Positions 51,241 to 59,556 of a stretch of DNA of 64,000 nucleotides are shown here, one piece after another. The notes below the pieces were generated by a model. The model did not search any database and was not told where the DNA came from. It saw only the letters and a program-made list of their open reading frames with translations. The stretch's first letter is position 1; the number at the start of each line of letters is the position of its first letter. The stretch is from Fibrobacter sp. UBA7003 (GTDB lineage Bacteria > Fibrobacterota > Fibrobacteria > Fibrobacterales > Fibrobacteraceae). The stretch covers positions 186,001-250,000 of the forward strand of contig DJXN01000014.1 in NCBI GenBank assembly GCA_002449765.1, read 5' to 3'. The position numbers were made by a program, and so were the translations under genes.

Positions 51241-52467
51241 TTACTTTTTCACAAACCGGGACACATCCCGCCTGCCCGCGGCAGTCCTTGTGACCACGTA
51301 ATAGACACCCGGCCTAAACGCACTCTTGTCGAGCACGGAGGAACGCGAGACCAGGGCGCCATCCAAAGAGAAAACATCGTAAGTCACCGGAACCGCGCCA
51401 AGCGAACGCAGGAGTGGCAACGCATCCGGAAGAGTATCGTACACGATTCCCGGCGGGACCGTATCCTGGGCCGAGGTGTCCGGCGGTGTAACGACAGCGG
51501 CAGCGGCCTTGGCCTCGCGCGCCTTGTCGAGGAAGGCGACCGCCTTGTCCAAGTTCTCTTTCGCATTCATCTTGTCGCCGCCATGGGAGCCTCCAGACAC
51601 CTTGATAAATTCCGTTACCACGTTGTGGTTCTTGAGGGAATCGTAGAGTTCCTGGCTCTGCTCTATATTCACGATATTGTCGGACGTTCCGTGGAACATG
51701 ATTACCGGCGGATCGTCGTCACTCGCGTAGTAGGGTGAACTCGCGACCATCCACTTGTCCTTGTTCCCTTCGCGTTCTACACCGATGAAGGCACCTTCCA
51801 TGGTTCCGGAGCCACCCATGCTGATGGGGTTCATCGTGTAGATGTCTGTCGGAGGGGACCAGAGCACGGCACCGTCGACGCAGCTGCTGAACGTGGTGTA
51901 CTCGCCGAGGTCTCCGACCAGATCGACAGTCACCGAACCGGACTTGCCCTCTTTCAAACCGCATGTCGTCGCGGTGAGGCTCGAAAGGTGGCCACCCGAG
52001 GAGAACCCGGACACGGCCACAAAATTCGTATCGAACTTGTACTTGGCCGCATTGCCACGAACAAAACGCACCACGGCCTTGATGTCGTGCAGTTGTGCCG
52101 GATACTTGGCATCGCTTGCCGAGCGATGGTTCGGCGTCACTACCGCATACCCCGCCTTGGCGTAAGCAGAGCAGATGGTGGCCAAGTCCGCAGAACCCTT
52201 GTAATTGTTCATGCTCCAGGCACTTCCGTAGGTGTGAATAACCACCGGATACGGCCCCTCCGTATCCTTGGGAATATAGATGTCCAGCGTATGGTAGGTT
52301 TTTCCGTCGCCAACGTAATTCACGTCAGCAGTTTTTTCTGCATTCGCAACGGTAGATCCATTTTGCGGGCCGCCGAAACCACCGTTGTTTCCGCCACCCC
52401 AGTCGCCCCACTGGGCAAATGAAGACACGGCAACAAACAAGCCTGCCGCCATAACCAAACTTTTCAT
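51241..52467 (-). CDS. Secreted alpha/beta hydrolase, feruloyl/acetyl esterase-like
   Basis: A 408-residue esterase of the acetyl-esterase/BD-FAE type. The ATG at 52467 follows AAAAGGAG with good spacing and starts a signal peptide (MKSLVMAAGLFVAVSSFAQ). A Gly/Asn-rich stretch (about 20-40) precedes the catalytic domain (about 45-310): oxyanion region VVIHTYGSAWSM, nucleophile Ser in VAVSGFSSGGHLSSL, an Asp in IMFHGTSDNIVNIEQ and the His in VSGGSHGGDK. The HGGG motif is altered to HTYGSA. The C-terminal tail (YDVFSLDGALVS...PGVYYVVTRTAAG) matches the sorting-like module. It lies next to two cellulases but has a different promoter from the hemicellulase set. Substrate unknown. Confidence 0.85.
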   Translation of the reverse strand: MKSLVMAAGLFVAVSSFAQWGDWGGGNNGGFGGPQNGSTVANAEKTADVNYVGDGKTYHTLDIYIPKDTEGPYPVVIHTYGSAWSMNNYKGSADLATICSAYAKAGYAVVTPNHRSASDAKYPAQLHDIKAVVRFVRGNAAKYKFDTNFVAVSGFSSGGHLSSLTATTCGLKEGKSGSVTVDLVGDLGEYTTFSSCVDGAVLWSPPTDIYTMNPISMGGSGTMEGAFIGVEREGNKDKWMVASSPYYASDDDPPVIMFHGTSDNIVNIEQSQELYDSLKNHNVVTEFIKVSGGSHGGDKMNAKENLDKAVAFLDKAREAKAAAAVVTPPDTSAQDTVPPGIVYDTLPDALPLLRSLGAVPVTYDVFSLDGALVSRSSVLDKSAFRPGVYYVVTRTAAGRRDVSRFVKK

Positions 52468-52505
52468 TTCTGACTCCTTTTGGGGCTCCTTTTTTCGAAC
52501 CACAA

Positions 52506-52574
52506 CATAAATTTACCCCCCAAACACGAGCCTTTCACAAAAAGGAACGATATTTTGTTGTATAAAAGAACAAC
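52506..52574 (-). promoter_or_regulatory. Promoter with a different inverted repeat, esterase at 51241
   Basis: A -7 element TAAATTTATG runs from 52515 to 52506. An inverted repeat GTTGT-N8-ACAAC lies at 52557-52574, about 42 bp from the -7 element, close to the position of the palindrome in the hemicellulase promoters but with different arms. It partly overlaps the dxr terminator region. Confidence 0.4.
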
Positions 52575-52601
52575 CCTTTTGCCGTTTTCAGGGCAAAAGG
52601 G
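52574..52601 (-). terminator. Terminator of dxr
   Basis: Stem CCCTTTTGCC / GGCAAAAGGG with an eight-base loop, followed on the minus strand by TTGTTCTTTT. Confidence 0.88.
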
Positions 52602-52629
52602 CCATTCAGGATAACACGCTTTTGTAAAA

Positions 52630-53778
52630 TTACTTTATCAGCGAAGCGGTGAGCCTGCGGGCTTCGGCGTCGGCGTCAAGAACTTGGTCGAGCGTCAGGT
52701 GGCCGGTCACGTCCGGGGCTTTTTCCATCACCATTTCCACGTATTTCGGGATATCGGTGAACTTGAGGTTCCCCTTGAGGAAGCGGTCGACGAGCACCTC
52801 GTTTGCGGCATTCATCATGGAGGGCACGATACCGCCACGGCGGCCCGCCTCAAACGCGAGGGCAAGACAACGGAACTTCTTGAAATCCGGTTCGAAGAAC
52901 GTGAGCTTTGCAAGTGTCGGCAGGTCGAGGCGCTTGGTTTCGAGACGCAGACGGTCGGGCCACGTGAGCGCCACCTGGATGGGGATGCGCATGTCGGGAG
53001 CGCCGAGCTGCGCCATGAGGGAGCCGTCGCGGAACTGCACCAGCGAATGCACCATGGACTGCGGGTGAACCACGACCTTAATTTGTTCGTACGGGATATG
53101 GAACAGGAAGTGCGCCTCGAGCACTTCGAGACCCTTGTTCATCATGGAGGCGGAATCGATGGTAATCTTCTTGCCCATGCTCCACACGGGGTGATTGAGC
53201 GCGTCGGCAACCGTGATGGTTTCGAACTTCTCGATAGGCCATTCGCGGAAAGGCCCGCCGGAAGCGGTAATCTCGAGGAACTCCACCTCGCTTTCGCGCT
53301 TGCCGCCCTCAAGGCACTGGAAGATGGCGCTGTGTTCGGAATCGATGGGAGTGATAAACGACTTCGGGTTTTCCGCAAGCTTGTCCCAGATGACGGGGCC
53401 AGCCATGACCATCGTCTCCTTGTTCGCGAGGGCCACGTGCTTGCCGTGCTCGATGGCGGTAATGGTCGGGAGGCAGCCCACCGCACCCATGAGCGCGTTG
53501 ATGATGATATCGGCCTTCGGGTCGGCGGCAAGTTCGCACAGGCCTTCCATGCCGGCGAGTATCTTCATGCCGAGAATCCCTTCAAGTTCCTTCGCGGCGT
53601 TCGGGTCGAACATGCACACGCGTTCCACCTTGTATTTGCGCACGATTTCGGCAACCTTCTGCACGCTACTGTTCGCGGCGACCGCATACAAGTTAAAAAT
53701 GTCGGAATGTTGCAGGATGACATCGACGCTGGACGTACCGATGGAGCCTGTGGCACCGAGAAGGACGACGTTTTTCAT
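52630..53778 (-). CDS. dxr: 1-deoxy-D-xylulose 5-phosphate reductoisomerase
   Basis: A 382-residue enzyme of the MEP isoprenoid pathway, turning DXP into MEP with NADPH. The NADPH fold is at the start (VVLLGATGSIGTSSVDVI), the ANKETMVMAGPVI block and the metal site in PIDSEHSAIFQCL are intact, and SGGPFRE and MNKGLEVLEAHFLF follow. The length and C-terminal helical domain are normal. It is apparently a single gene, and in this organism it is not linked to uppS/cdsA, which lie 4 kb away. Confidence 0.95.
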   Translation of the reverse strand: MKNVVLLGATGSIGTSSVDVILQHSDIFNLYAVAANSSVQKVAEIVRKYKVERVCMFDPNAAKELEGILGMKILAGMEGLCELAADPKADIIINALMGAVGCLPTITAIEHGKHVALANKETMVMAGPVIWDKLAENPKSFITPIDSEHSAIFQCLEGGKRESEVEFLEITASGGPFREWPIEKFETITVADALNHPVWSMGKKITIDSASMMNKGLEVLEAHFLFHIPYEQIKVVVHPQSMVHSLVQFRDGSLMAQLGAPDMRIPIQVALTWPDRLRLETKRLDLPTLAKLTFFEPDFKKFRCLALAFEAGRRGGIVPSMMNAANEVLVDRFLKGNLKFTDIPKYVEMVMEKAPDVTGHLTLDQVLDADAEARRLTASLIK

Positions 53779-53918
53779 AAAATGCCTCTTTTTCTAATTC
53801 CCTTAAATAATAGCAAAAAACGCATCCGCAGTTTTCTTTACAAAAATTTACACCGCTTTTTCCTTTTTAAATCTAGTTTAGAATTGGGTTATGGTTATGG
53901 ACTCGAAGGAGGTGCGCC

Positions 53919-55877
53919 ATGCGCATGCGCTTTTCGGGTGTTTTAGCGGTGTCGATAATCGCCGCTGGGGTGTTCTGGAGCTGCTCGGAATCTTCCGACG
54001 GCATTTCTGTTCCAGAGGGAGAGCTCTCTTCCAATTCATTTACAGGCGATACGGGCAACAGCAATCCGGGAGACAACCAGTCTTCGGGAGGGATGCCCGC
54101 AGTTTCTTCGGGAGAACTGCCCGCGACCTCATCGGGCGCGAAGCCGACAAGCGCAGGCTCGGCGCCCAGCTCGAGCACGAACATTGCAGGCTCGAGCGGG
54201 AACGTTCCCGGCAGTTCGGGCGGTTTCGGGCCCAAGAGTTCAAGCAGCACCGGCGCGGGTTCTGAATTTACCTACGTTGCACCGGCCACCTTCGCCGACA
54301 CCGTAAACGGCGCGGTATTCAGCATGGTGTATGTCGCGGGTGGCACGTACACGCGCGGGTGCGACAACTGCGCCGAGCAGGACAAGATTTACGAGACGCC
54401 TGCGCACAAAGTAACGGTAGGCGCCTACCATATCGCCACAACCGAGGTCACTATCGGGCAATGGAACGCCGTAATGGGCGGCAAGAAAAACGTCTGGGAA
54501 TCGGACAAGGCACCCAAAATCGGCGTGAGCTGGTTCGACGCGAACAGTTTTGCCTGCAAGCTCGGGCAACTTTCGGGCCACCAGTACCGCCTGCTGACCG
54601 ACGCCGAATGGGAATTCGCGGCACGCGGCGGCAAGGACGGCGTCGCAGACAACTTCAAGTTCTCGGGCAGCAACAACGTCGATGACGTGGCATGGTATTC
54701 CGAAAACAGCGGCGGCAAGGCGCACGACGTGGCGACCAAGAAGCCGAACAAGCTCGGGCTATACGACATGAGCGGAAACTCGTGGGAATGGGTCTACGAC
54801 TGGCTCGTGGGCTACACCGCGGGCGACAAGGTGAATCCGGTACAGCTCACAGGAAGCGGGAACAAGACGCGCCGCGGCGGGAGTTACGGCGAACCCGCGG
54901 AGTTCGCGCGGGTGAGCCGTCGCGCCATCCGCAGCCGCGATGGCGCCGCCGACATGGGATTCCGTATCGGCATGTCGGCGGAACTCCCGCCAGGCATGGT
55001 GAGCCCCTGCGAAGCGGCGAACCCCTCGGCTGCCGCCTGCCAGGGCGACAAGAATCGCGACTGCCGCCTGATTACCGCTGCCGACGAAGCATGGATCAGC
55101 GACGACTACACCGTTGTCATCGCCGAAGACGGAAACGCGGCAGTTTCGGGATTCCCAAATGTATCAGGACAGTGGTACACGCTCAACAACCGCAGTTTCA
55201 ACGTGGTCACACGGAGCGGCACCAAGACATACGCCTACTACATCTTTAGCCAGGACGAAATGACGATGATCAGCGACGACGGCATTCCCTACCGCCTGTA
55301 TCGCCGCTCCATGAGCGAGGCGAAAAACAAGATCACGCTCACCTCCGTAAGCAACCCGAAAACGCTTGCACAGCTGATTGCCGCAGTGGAACCCGAGCGC
55401 CTCGTGAGCGACGAACAGCTCGCCCACCCCGACACGAGCGTGCGCGACCCGCGCATCGCTGCGGCAAGTGGCTATACATGGTTCTTCGACGGCCGCTGCT
55501 GCGGGGGCAACCACAAGTACCGTTTCCATCTCGATAAAAATGGCGATGCGGAATTCGTGGTGATGGACTACGACGACACCCACCACGAAAACATCCTCGC
55601 GAAGGGTCGCTGGTTCACCGTGGGTAACATCGGGCTGCACATCGTCCTGAACGGCAAGTACTTCAACTACCTCTACACGGCGGGCGAACGCACCATGAGC
55701 TACAGCGAATACATGCCGGCAGGGCCCATCTTCTGCCACATCTCGTTCCAAAGCTACGAGCGCGGCGACTTCCGCATCTTCAACAAGACCGTATTTGACG
55801 ACAAGATCAAGCGCCCGCGCGGCTTCAACGGTGAAAATCCGGTGTACGAGGCGGGCGATTACCAGTGGGGTTCGTGA
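53919..55877 (+). CDS. Surface lipoprotein with formylglycine-enzyme-like (SUMF1) domain
   Basis: A 652-residue lipoprotein: AAGGAGGTGCGCC precedes the ATG; the signal ends in GVFWSC. A Ser/Gly/Pro linker spans about 25-110. A SUMF1/FGE-sulfatase fold follows at about 125-350 (MVYVAGGTYTRGCDNCAEQD, TEVTIGQWNAVMGGKKNVWE, YRLLTDAEWEFAARGG, YDMSGNSWEWVYDWL, RRGGSYGEPAEFARVSRR). The two Cys in GCDNCAEQD are not at the usual catalytic position, so a structural or binding role is more likely than formylglycine formation. The last 280 residues (Cys pairs, then VIAEDGNAAVSGFP and GYTWFFDGRCCGGNHKYRFH) match no family I know. Its stop overlaps the next gene (TGATG). Confidence 0.82.
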   Translation: MRMRFSGVLAVSIIAAGVFWSCSESSDGISVPEGELSSNSFTGDTGNSNPGDNQSSGGMPAVSSGELPATSSGAKPTSAGSAPSSSTNIAGSSGNVPGSSGGFGPKSSSSTGAGSEFTYVAPATFADTVNGAVFSMVYVAGGTYTRGCDNCAEQDKIYETPAHKVTVGAYHIATTEVTIGQWNAVMGGKKNVWESDKAPKIGVSWFDANSFACKLGQLSGHQYRLLTDAEWEFAARGGKDGVADNFKFSGSNNVDDVAWYSENSGGKAHDVATKKPNKLGLYDMSGNSWEWVYDWLVGYTAGDKVNPVQLTGSGNKTRRGGSYGEPAEFARVSRRAIRSRDGAADMGFRIGMSAELPPGMVSPCEAANPSAAACQGDKNRDCRLITAADEAWISDDYTVVIAEDGNAAVSGFPNVSGQWYTLNNRSFNVVTRSGTKTYAYYIFSQDEMTMISDDGIPYRLYRRSMSEAKNKITLTSVSNPKTLAQLIAAVEPERLVSDEQLAHPDTSVRDPRIAAASGYTWFFDGRCCGGNHKYRFHLDKNGDAEFVVMDYDDTHHENILAKGRWFTVGNIGLHIVLNGKYFNYLYTAGERTMSYSEYMPAGPIFCHISFQSYERGDFRIFNKTVFDDKIKRPRGFNGENPVYEAGDYQWGS

Positions 55878-56959
55878 TGCGCGTCTTCACACTCGCCATC
55901 TTCACTACAGGCGCGTTCATTGCCTGCACCGATTCGGGCACGTCATCAAAAGATGTAGAACCAACCGAAATTGAATCAAGCGCATCTGACCTTGATATTC
56001 CTGACTCCGGAAATCTGTTTGGGGGGTCATCTGCGCAAGATTCACCGGAAGGGTCGTCGGCTGCCATGTCGTCTTCCTCCCTTCCGGCTTCTTCTTCCAG
56101 CGCTCACTACACACACGGACATTCGTCATCAGTAGTAGAGCGTATCAAATCTTCCTCCTCCGCAAATTCCGTTCCTGAATCGTCGAGTTCCGCAGGCTCT
56201 GCCGGCTCCGTGACCGCAGTAACAGAAATCCCGCTCGACAAGGACGGATTCGCGACGGTTTCCGATGTTTACAGGAGCCTAGCGCCTAGCGAGAAGGCGG
56301 TATTCATCATACGCCATTCCGAGCGCGAAGACGCCGTGGCGATAGAGACGGAACTCACCGCAAACGGAGTGAAGATGGCCCAGGACTTAGGAAAAACTCT
56401 CAGGAGCGACGAAGAATTCAGTTACATCACCTCGGGATTCGTGCGCACGAACGAGACTGCGAATAACATATCGAAGGGACGCGGCGAAGCGAACCTCCCG
56501 AAGCTCATCACGAACTACGACATCACCGGCAACTGGTTCCTGAAGATTTCCGCAGACGAGCTCGCACAATACGCGACAAAGCTCGGCATGCAGGGAAGTT
56601 CCGTCGAGCTCATGGCCCACTGGGCATACGGAGAACCCTACCCCGACGCACTCTACGAACTTGCGCCCCGCGCCCAGGAATTCATGGAAAAGGTCATCCT
56701 CAAGAACCTGTCCAAGTGGAAGCGCGTGAGCATCATGGTCTCGCACGATATATTCGTGATGCCCCTGGCCGTGTTCGGTTCCGGAGGAAAGGTTGCCCTC
56801 AAGTATCACGAGGACTATCACTGGATAAACTACATCGCCGGGCTCGCCGTCATCATCGACGCGCAGAACAACCTGCGGTATGTTCCCGTGAAGGGAGCTG
56901 ATTCAGGAGTTATCGACTATCTCGCCATCTACATGGCGGAACACGGAATAAAGCGCTAG
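55877..56959 (+). CDS. Surface lipoprotein with histidine phosphatase-like domain
   Basis: A 360-residue lipoprotein (MRVFTLAIFTTGAFIAC, lipobox FIAC) with a long Ser-rich linker (about 18-118). The rest resembles the histidine phosphatase (phosphoglycerate mutase-like) fold: VFIIRHSEREDAVAIETELT (RHG replaced by RHS), TANGVKMAQDLGKTLRS, SGFVRTNETANNIS, and a second His in SIMVSHDIFVMPLAVFG. The core residues remain, so phosphatase activity is possible. It starts on the last base of the SUMF1 lipoprotein stop and was probably co-translated. A surface-exposed phosphatase of this type is unusual; the substrate is unknown. Confidence 0.82.
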   Translation: MRVFTLAIFTTGAFIACTDSGTSSKDVEPTEIESSASDLDIPDSGNLFGGSSAQDSPEGSSAAMSSSSLPASSSSAHYTHGHSSSVVERIKSSSSANSVPESSSSAGSAGSVTAVTEIPLDKDGFATVSDVYRSLAPSEKAVFIIRHSEREDAVAIETELTANGVKMAQDLGKTLRSDEEFSYITSGFVRTNETANNISKGRGEANLPKLITNYDITGNWFLKISADELAQYATKLGMQGSSVELMAHWAYGEPYPDALYELAPRAQEFMEKVILKNLSKWKRVSIMVSHDIFVMPLAVFGSGGKVALKYHEDYHWINYIAGLAVIIDAQNNLRYVPVKGADSGVIDYLAIYMAEHGIKR

Positions 56960-57324
56960 TTGTCCATGTTCTGGTAGAACAGGCAATCTTCCATAACCTT
57001 TTCGAAGAACTCGTCGCGGTTCACGCCCGTATAGGTCGTGTCATCGTCTTCCATGTGATACGCTTTCTTATATGCCTTGTAATCGACCGTCGTCTCGTCA
57101 ACCCAGGTATATTCGTCGATGTATTCCCAAGTTGAATACTTGTACTTCCAAACATTATCTTCTTTTGCGAAGTTGCAGCCAGCATCCAGTTTGCCGTCAT
57201 CCTTCTTGCCACCGTTATCGGGATCGGTATTATCGTTACCGCCAGAAGTAGGATTGGTATCGTCGTCACCACAAGCAGCGAGAGTCATAGCAGCGGCGAA
57301 AGCAAAAACGAGAAACTTTTTCAT
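56956..57324 (-). CDS. Small lipoprotein of unknown function
   Basis: A 122-residue lipoprotein: CAAGGAGG before the ATG at 57324, signal MKKFLVFAFAAAMTLAAC. An Asp/Asn/Gly/Lys linker (about 19-48) is followed by an acidic, aromatic domain (WKYKYSTWEYIDEYTWVDET, FEKVMEDCLFYQNMDN) with two Cys. No family is recognised. Its stop codon overlaps the stop of the converging histidine-phosphatase gene by four bases. It precedes cdsA's end by about 17 bases on the same strand, so it may be read from the cdsA operon. Confidence 0.75.
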   Translation of the reverse strand: MKKFLVFAFAAAMTLAACGDDDTNPTSGGNDNTDPDNGGKKDDGKLDAGCNFAKEDNVWKYKYSTWEYIDEYTWVDETTVDYKAYKKAYHMEDDDTTYTGVNRDEFFEKVMEDCLFYQNMDN

Positions 57325-57340
57325 TTTTCCTCCTTGACTT

Positions 57341-58222
57341 TTAGGCAATATTCTTGAAGAAATCCATCAGCAGCACGAGCATCGGGGCCGCGAGGTAGAA
57401 GGAATCGCAGCGGTCGAGCACGCCACCGTGCCCCACGAACAGGTTGCCCGAATCCTTGGTGCCGCTCCAACGCTTGAGGGCGCTCATCAGGAGGTCACCC
57501 GCCTGGCCCGCGACAGTAATCAGGAGTCCAAGCACGACCGCGAGCGTCCAGTCGAGCCGCACGTTGAAAACCGCAAGGGCGGAACTGCACTTGGCCCAGT
57601 AGGCGACCCACGCGATAGTTGCGACAGAACCGGCAATGGAGCCTTCCCAAGTCTTCTTGGGACTGATGTTCGGAGCGAACGGATGGCGTCCGAAGGGTCC
57701 CTTGCCCGCAGCAAACTTTCCGAAGAAATACGCGACCGTATCGCACAGCCACACGGAGGTCATCACGAGGATAAACGGATAGCAGTGTTCGAGACCCTGT
57801 CCGTTGCCCATCATCTGCACGTTGATACCACCCCAAAGTCCGAGGTAGAGCGGGGCCGCAAGGTGCATCACCATCCAGGGGAACATGTGATCGATTTCGA
57901 CCTTCGCGTAGGCGATGGCGATATACAGGCCGAACACAAGCATTGCCGTCATCCCGACAACATAAGGCACGGCGGTCAGCCCGAAGAACCCGCCCGAGGC
58001 AAGCGCCCAAGCCAGCGTGAGGGCAAAGCTTGCCGCAAACGAGAGGTAGCGCATGTCGGGACCCTTGTACATCTTGGAGACCATGCCCGCCCATTCCCAG
58101 GCGCCCACGCCCGCAAGGAAGCACATGAGGCCAATACGGCTGTAGTCGCAGAACCACAGCAACACGAACACTATAGGAATGGCGATAAACGCCGTCAACA
58201 AACGCTGAGCCAAGTTACTCAT
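57341..58222 (-). CDS. cdsA: Phosphatidate cytidylyltransferase
   Basis: A 293-residue integral membrane enzyme making CDP-diacylglycerol from phosphatidate and CTP. The family signature SALKRWSGTKDSGNLFVGHGG and GVLDRCDSF are at the C-terminus, with PNISPKKTWEGSIAGS before it. About eight hydrophobic helices are visible. The ATG at 58222 follows GGAAGG and overlaps the uppS end by eight bases. The order pyrH-frr-uppS-cdsA is the classical one. Confidence 0.94.
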   Translation of the reverse strand: MSNLAQRLLTAFIAIPIVFVLLWFCDYSRIGLMCFLAGVGAWEWAGMVSKMYKGPDMRYLSFAASFALTLAWALASGGFFGLTAVPYVVGMTAMLVFGLYIAIAYAKVEIDHMFPWMVMHLAAPLYLGLWGGINVQMMGNGQGLEHCYPFILVMTSVWLCDTVAYFFGKFAAGKGPFGRHPFAPNISPKKTWEGSIAGSVATIAWVAYWAKCSSALAVFNVRLDWTLAVVLGLLITVAGQAGDLLMSALKRWSGTKDSGNLFVGHGGVLDRCDSFYLAAPMLVLLMDFFKNIA

Positions 58223-58925
58223 GCAACACCTTCCCAAACCTTCTTTCGCGGGTTTTGAAAAACTCAACGGCCTTCAGGAACTCTTCCTTGGTAAAGTCGG
58301 GCCACAGCGTGTCCGTCACGTAGAACTCGCTATAGGCGGCCTGCCAGAGCAGGTAGTTCGAAAGCCTGAACTCGCCACCGGTACGGATAACCAAGTCCGG
58401 ATCGGGAGCGCCCTTCAAATACAAATTCTTCGCGAACACGTTCTCGTCGATATCCTCGATCTTGAGCGTACCCGCCTGCACCTGCGTGGCGATAGCCTTC
58501 GCCGCATCCACGATTTCGAGCCTGCCACCGTACGAGATGGCGAGGTTCAGCTGCATGCCCGTGTTGTTCGCCGTCTTGTCGATGGCGGACTGGAGGCTCG
58601 CGCGCGGCTTTTCGGGCAGGCGTTCCATGTTCCCGATAACCTTGAGCTTCACGTTCTTCTCCATGAGGTCGGGGATTTCCTTCACCACCATCTCGATGAG
58701 GAGGTTCATCAGGTAATCCACTTCCTTGCTGGGCCTGCCCCAGTTTTCGGAACTGAACACGTAGAGGGTCATGTGCTCGAGGCCCAGATTCACGCCAACT
58801 TCCACCGCGTCGATGGTCGCCTGCGTGCCCTTGCGGTGCCCGAGAAAACGCTCTAGCCCGCGGCTACGGGCCCAACGCCCGTTACCGTCCATAATGATGG
58901 CAACATGTCTAAGCTGGTTCGCCAC
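58215..58925 (-). CDS. uppS: Undecaprenyl diphosphate synthase
   Basis: A 236-residue cis-prenyltransferase that makes the lipid carrier for cell-wall synthesis. IIMDGNGRWARSRGLERFLGH is the pyrophosphate-binding start, SSENWGRPSKEVDYLMNLL and DLVIRTGGEFRLSNYLLWQA follow. The length is normal. It overlaps cdsA by eight bases and lies about 12 bases after frr. Confidence 0.95.
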   Translation of the reverse strand: MANQLRHVAIIMDGNGRWARSRGLERFLGHRKGTQATIDAVEVGVNLGLEHMTLYVFSSENWGRPSKEVDYLMNLLIEMVVKEIPDLMEKNVKLKVIGNMERLPEKPRASLQSAIDKTANNTGMQLNLAISYGGRLEIVDAAKAIATQVQAGTLKIEDIDENVFAKNLYLKGAPDPDLVIRTGGEFRLSNYLLWQAAYSEFYVTDTLWPDFTKEEFLKAVEFFKTRERRFGKVLHE

Positions 58926-58937
58926 GGTCGCCCCGGA

Positions 58938-59471
58938 CTACACCTTGAGGAGGTCCGCTTCCTTCTCGGCAAGGATAGCGTCAATCTTTGCGATATACTT
59001 GTCGGTCGCCTTCTGGATTTCGTCCTGCTGCTTCTTGACTTCGTCTTCGGGCAGGTCCTTGTTCTTCTTGATGGCGTCGTTCGCATCGCGGCGGATGTTA
59101 CGGATAGCCACACGGCCTTCTTCGGCATGCTTGCGGGCCACCTTCGCGAGTTCCTGGCGACGTTCGGTCGTGAGTATGGGAAGCGACACGCGGATGCAGT
59201 TGCCGTCCTTCATCGGGGTCACGCCGATATTTGCCGCAAGAATCGCCTTGTCGATGGTGTCGACGAGCTGCTTTTCCCACGGGGTCACGAGCAGCATACG
59301 CGGTTCGGGCACAGAAATCTTCGCCACCTGGGAAATCGGCGTCGGGGTGCCGTAGTAGTCGATACGTACGTCGTTGAGGATAGCGGGGCTAGCCTGGCCA
59401 GCGCGGATCTTGGAGAATTCACGTTCGGTGGCCTCGATGGCCTTGTCCATTTTTTCGGTATAGTCTGCCAT
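58938..59471 (-). CDS. frr: Ribosome recycling factor
   Basis: A 177-residue factor that with EF-G splits ribosomes after termination. The long helical hairpin is typical: MADYTEKMDKAIEATEREFS, IRAGQASPAILNDVRIDYYG, VTPWEKQLVDTIDKAI, and LPILTTERRQELAKVARKHA. A slightly shorter C-terminus is normal for the family. It follows pyrH after 85 bp that carry a heptamer repeat. Confidence 0.95.
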   Translation of the reverse strand: MADYTEKMDKAIEATEREFSKIRAGQASPAILNDVRIDYYGTPTPISQVAKISVPEPRMLLVTPWEKQLVDTIDKAILAANIGVTPMKDGNCIRVSLPILTTERRQELAKVARKHAEEGRVAIRNIRRDANDAIKKNKDLPEDEVKKQQDEIQKATDKYIAKIDAILAEKEADLLKV

Positions 59472-59480
59472 AGTTCGTTC

Positions 59481-59508
59481 CTAGTCACTAGTCATTAGTC
59501 ACTAGTTA
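59481..59508. repeat. Four 7-bp tandem units between pyrH and frr
   Basis: Units CTAGTCA, CTAGTCA, TTAGTCA, CTAGTTA lie head to tail in the pyrH-frr gap, just before the frr ribosome binding site. Compare 16617-16644. Confidence 0.7.
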
Positions 59509-59556
59509 GTTAAGAGTTGATGGTTTGTTTCCGTAGTTAAATATAAGTAAAAATCC

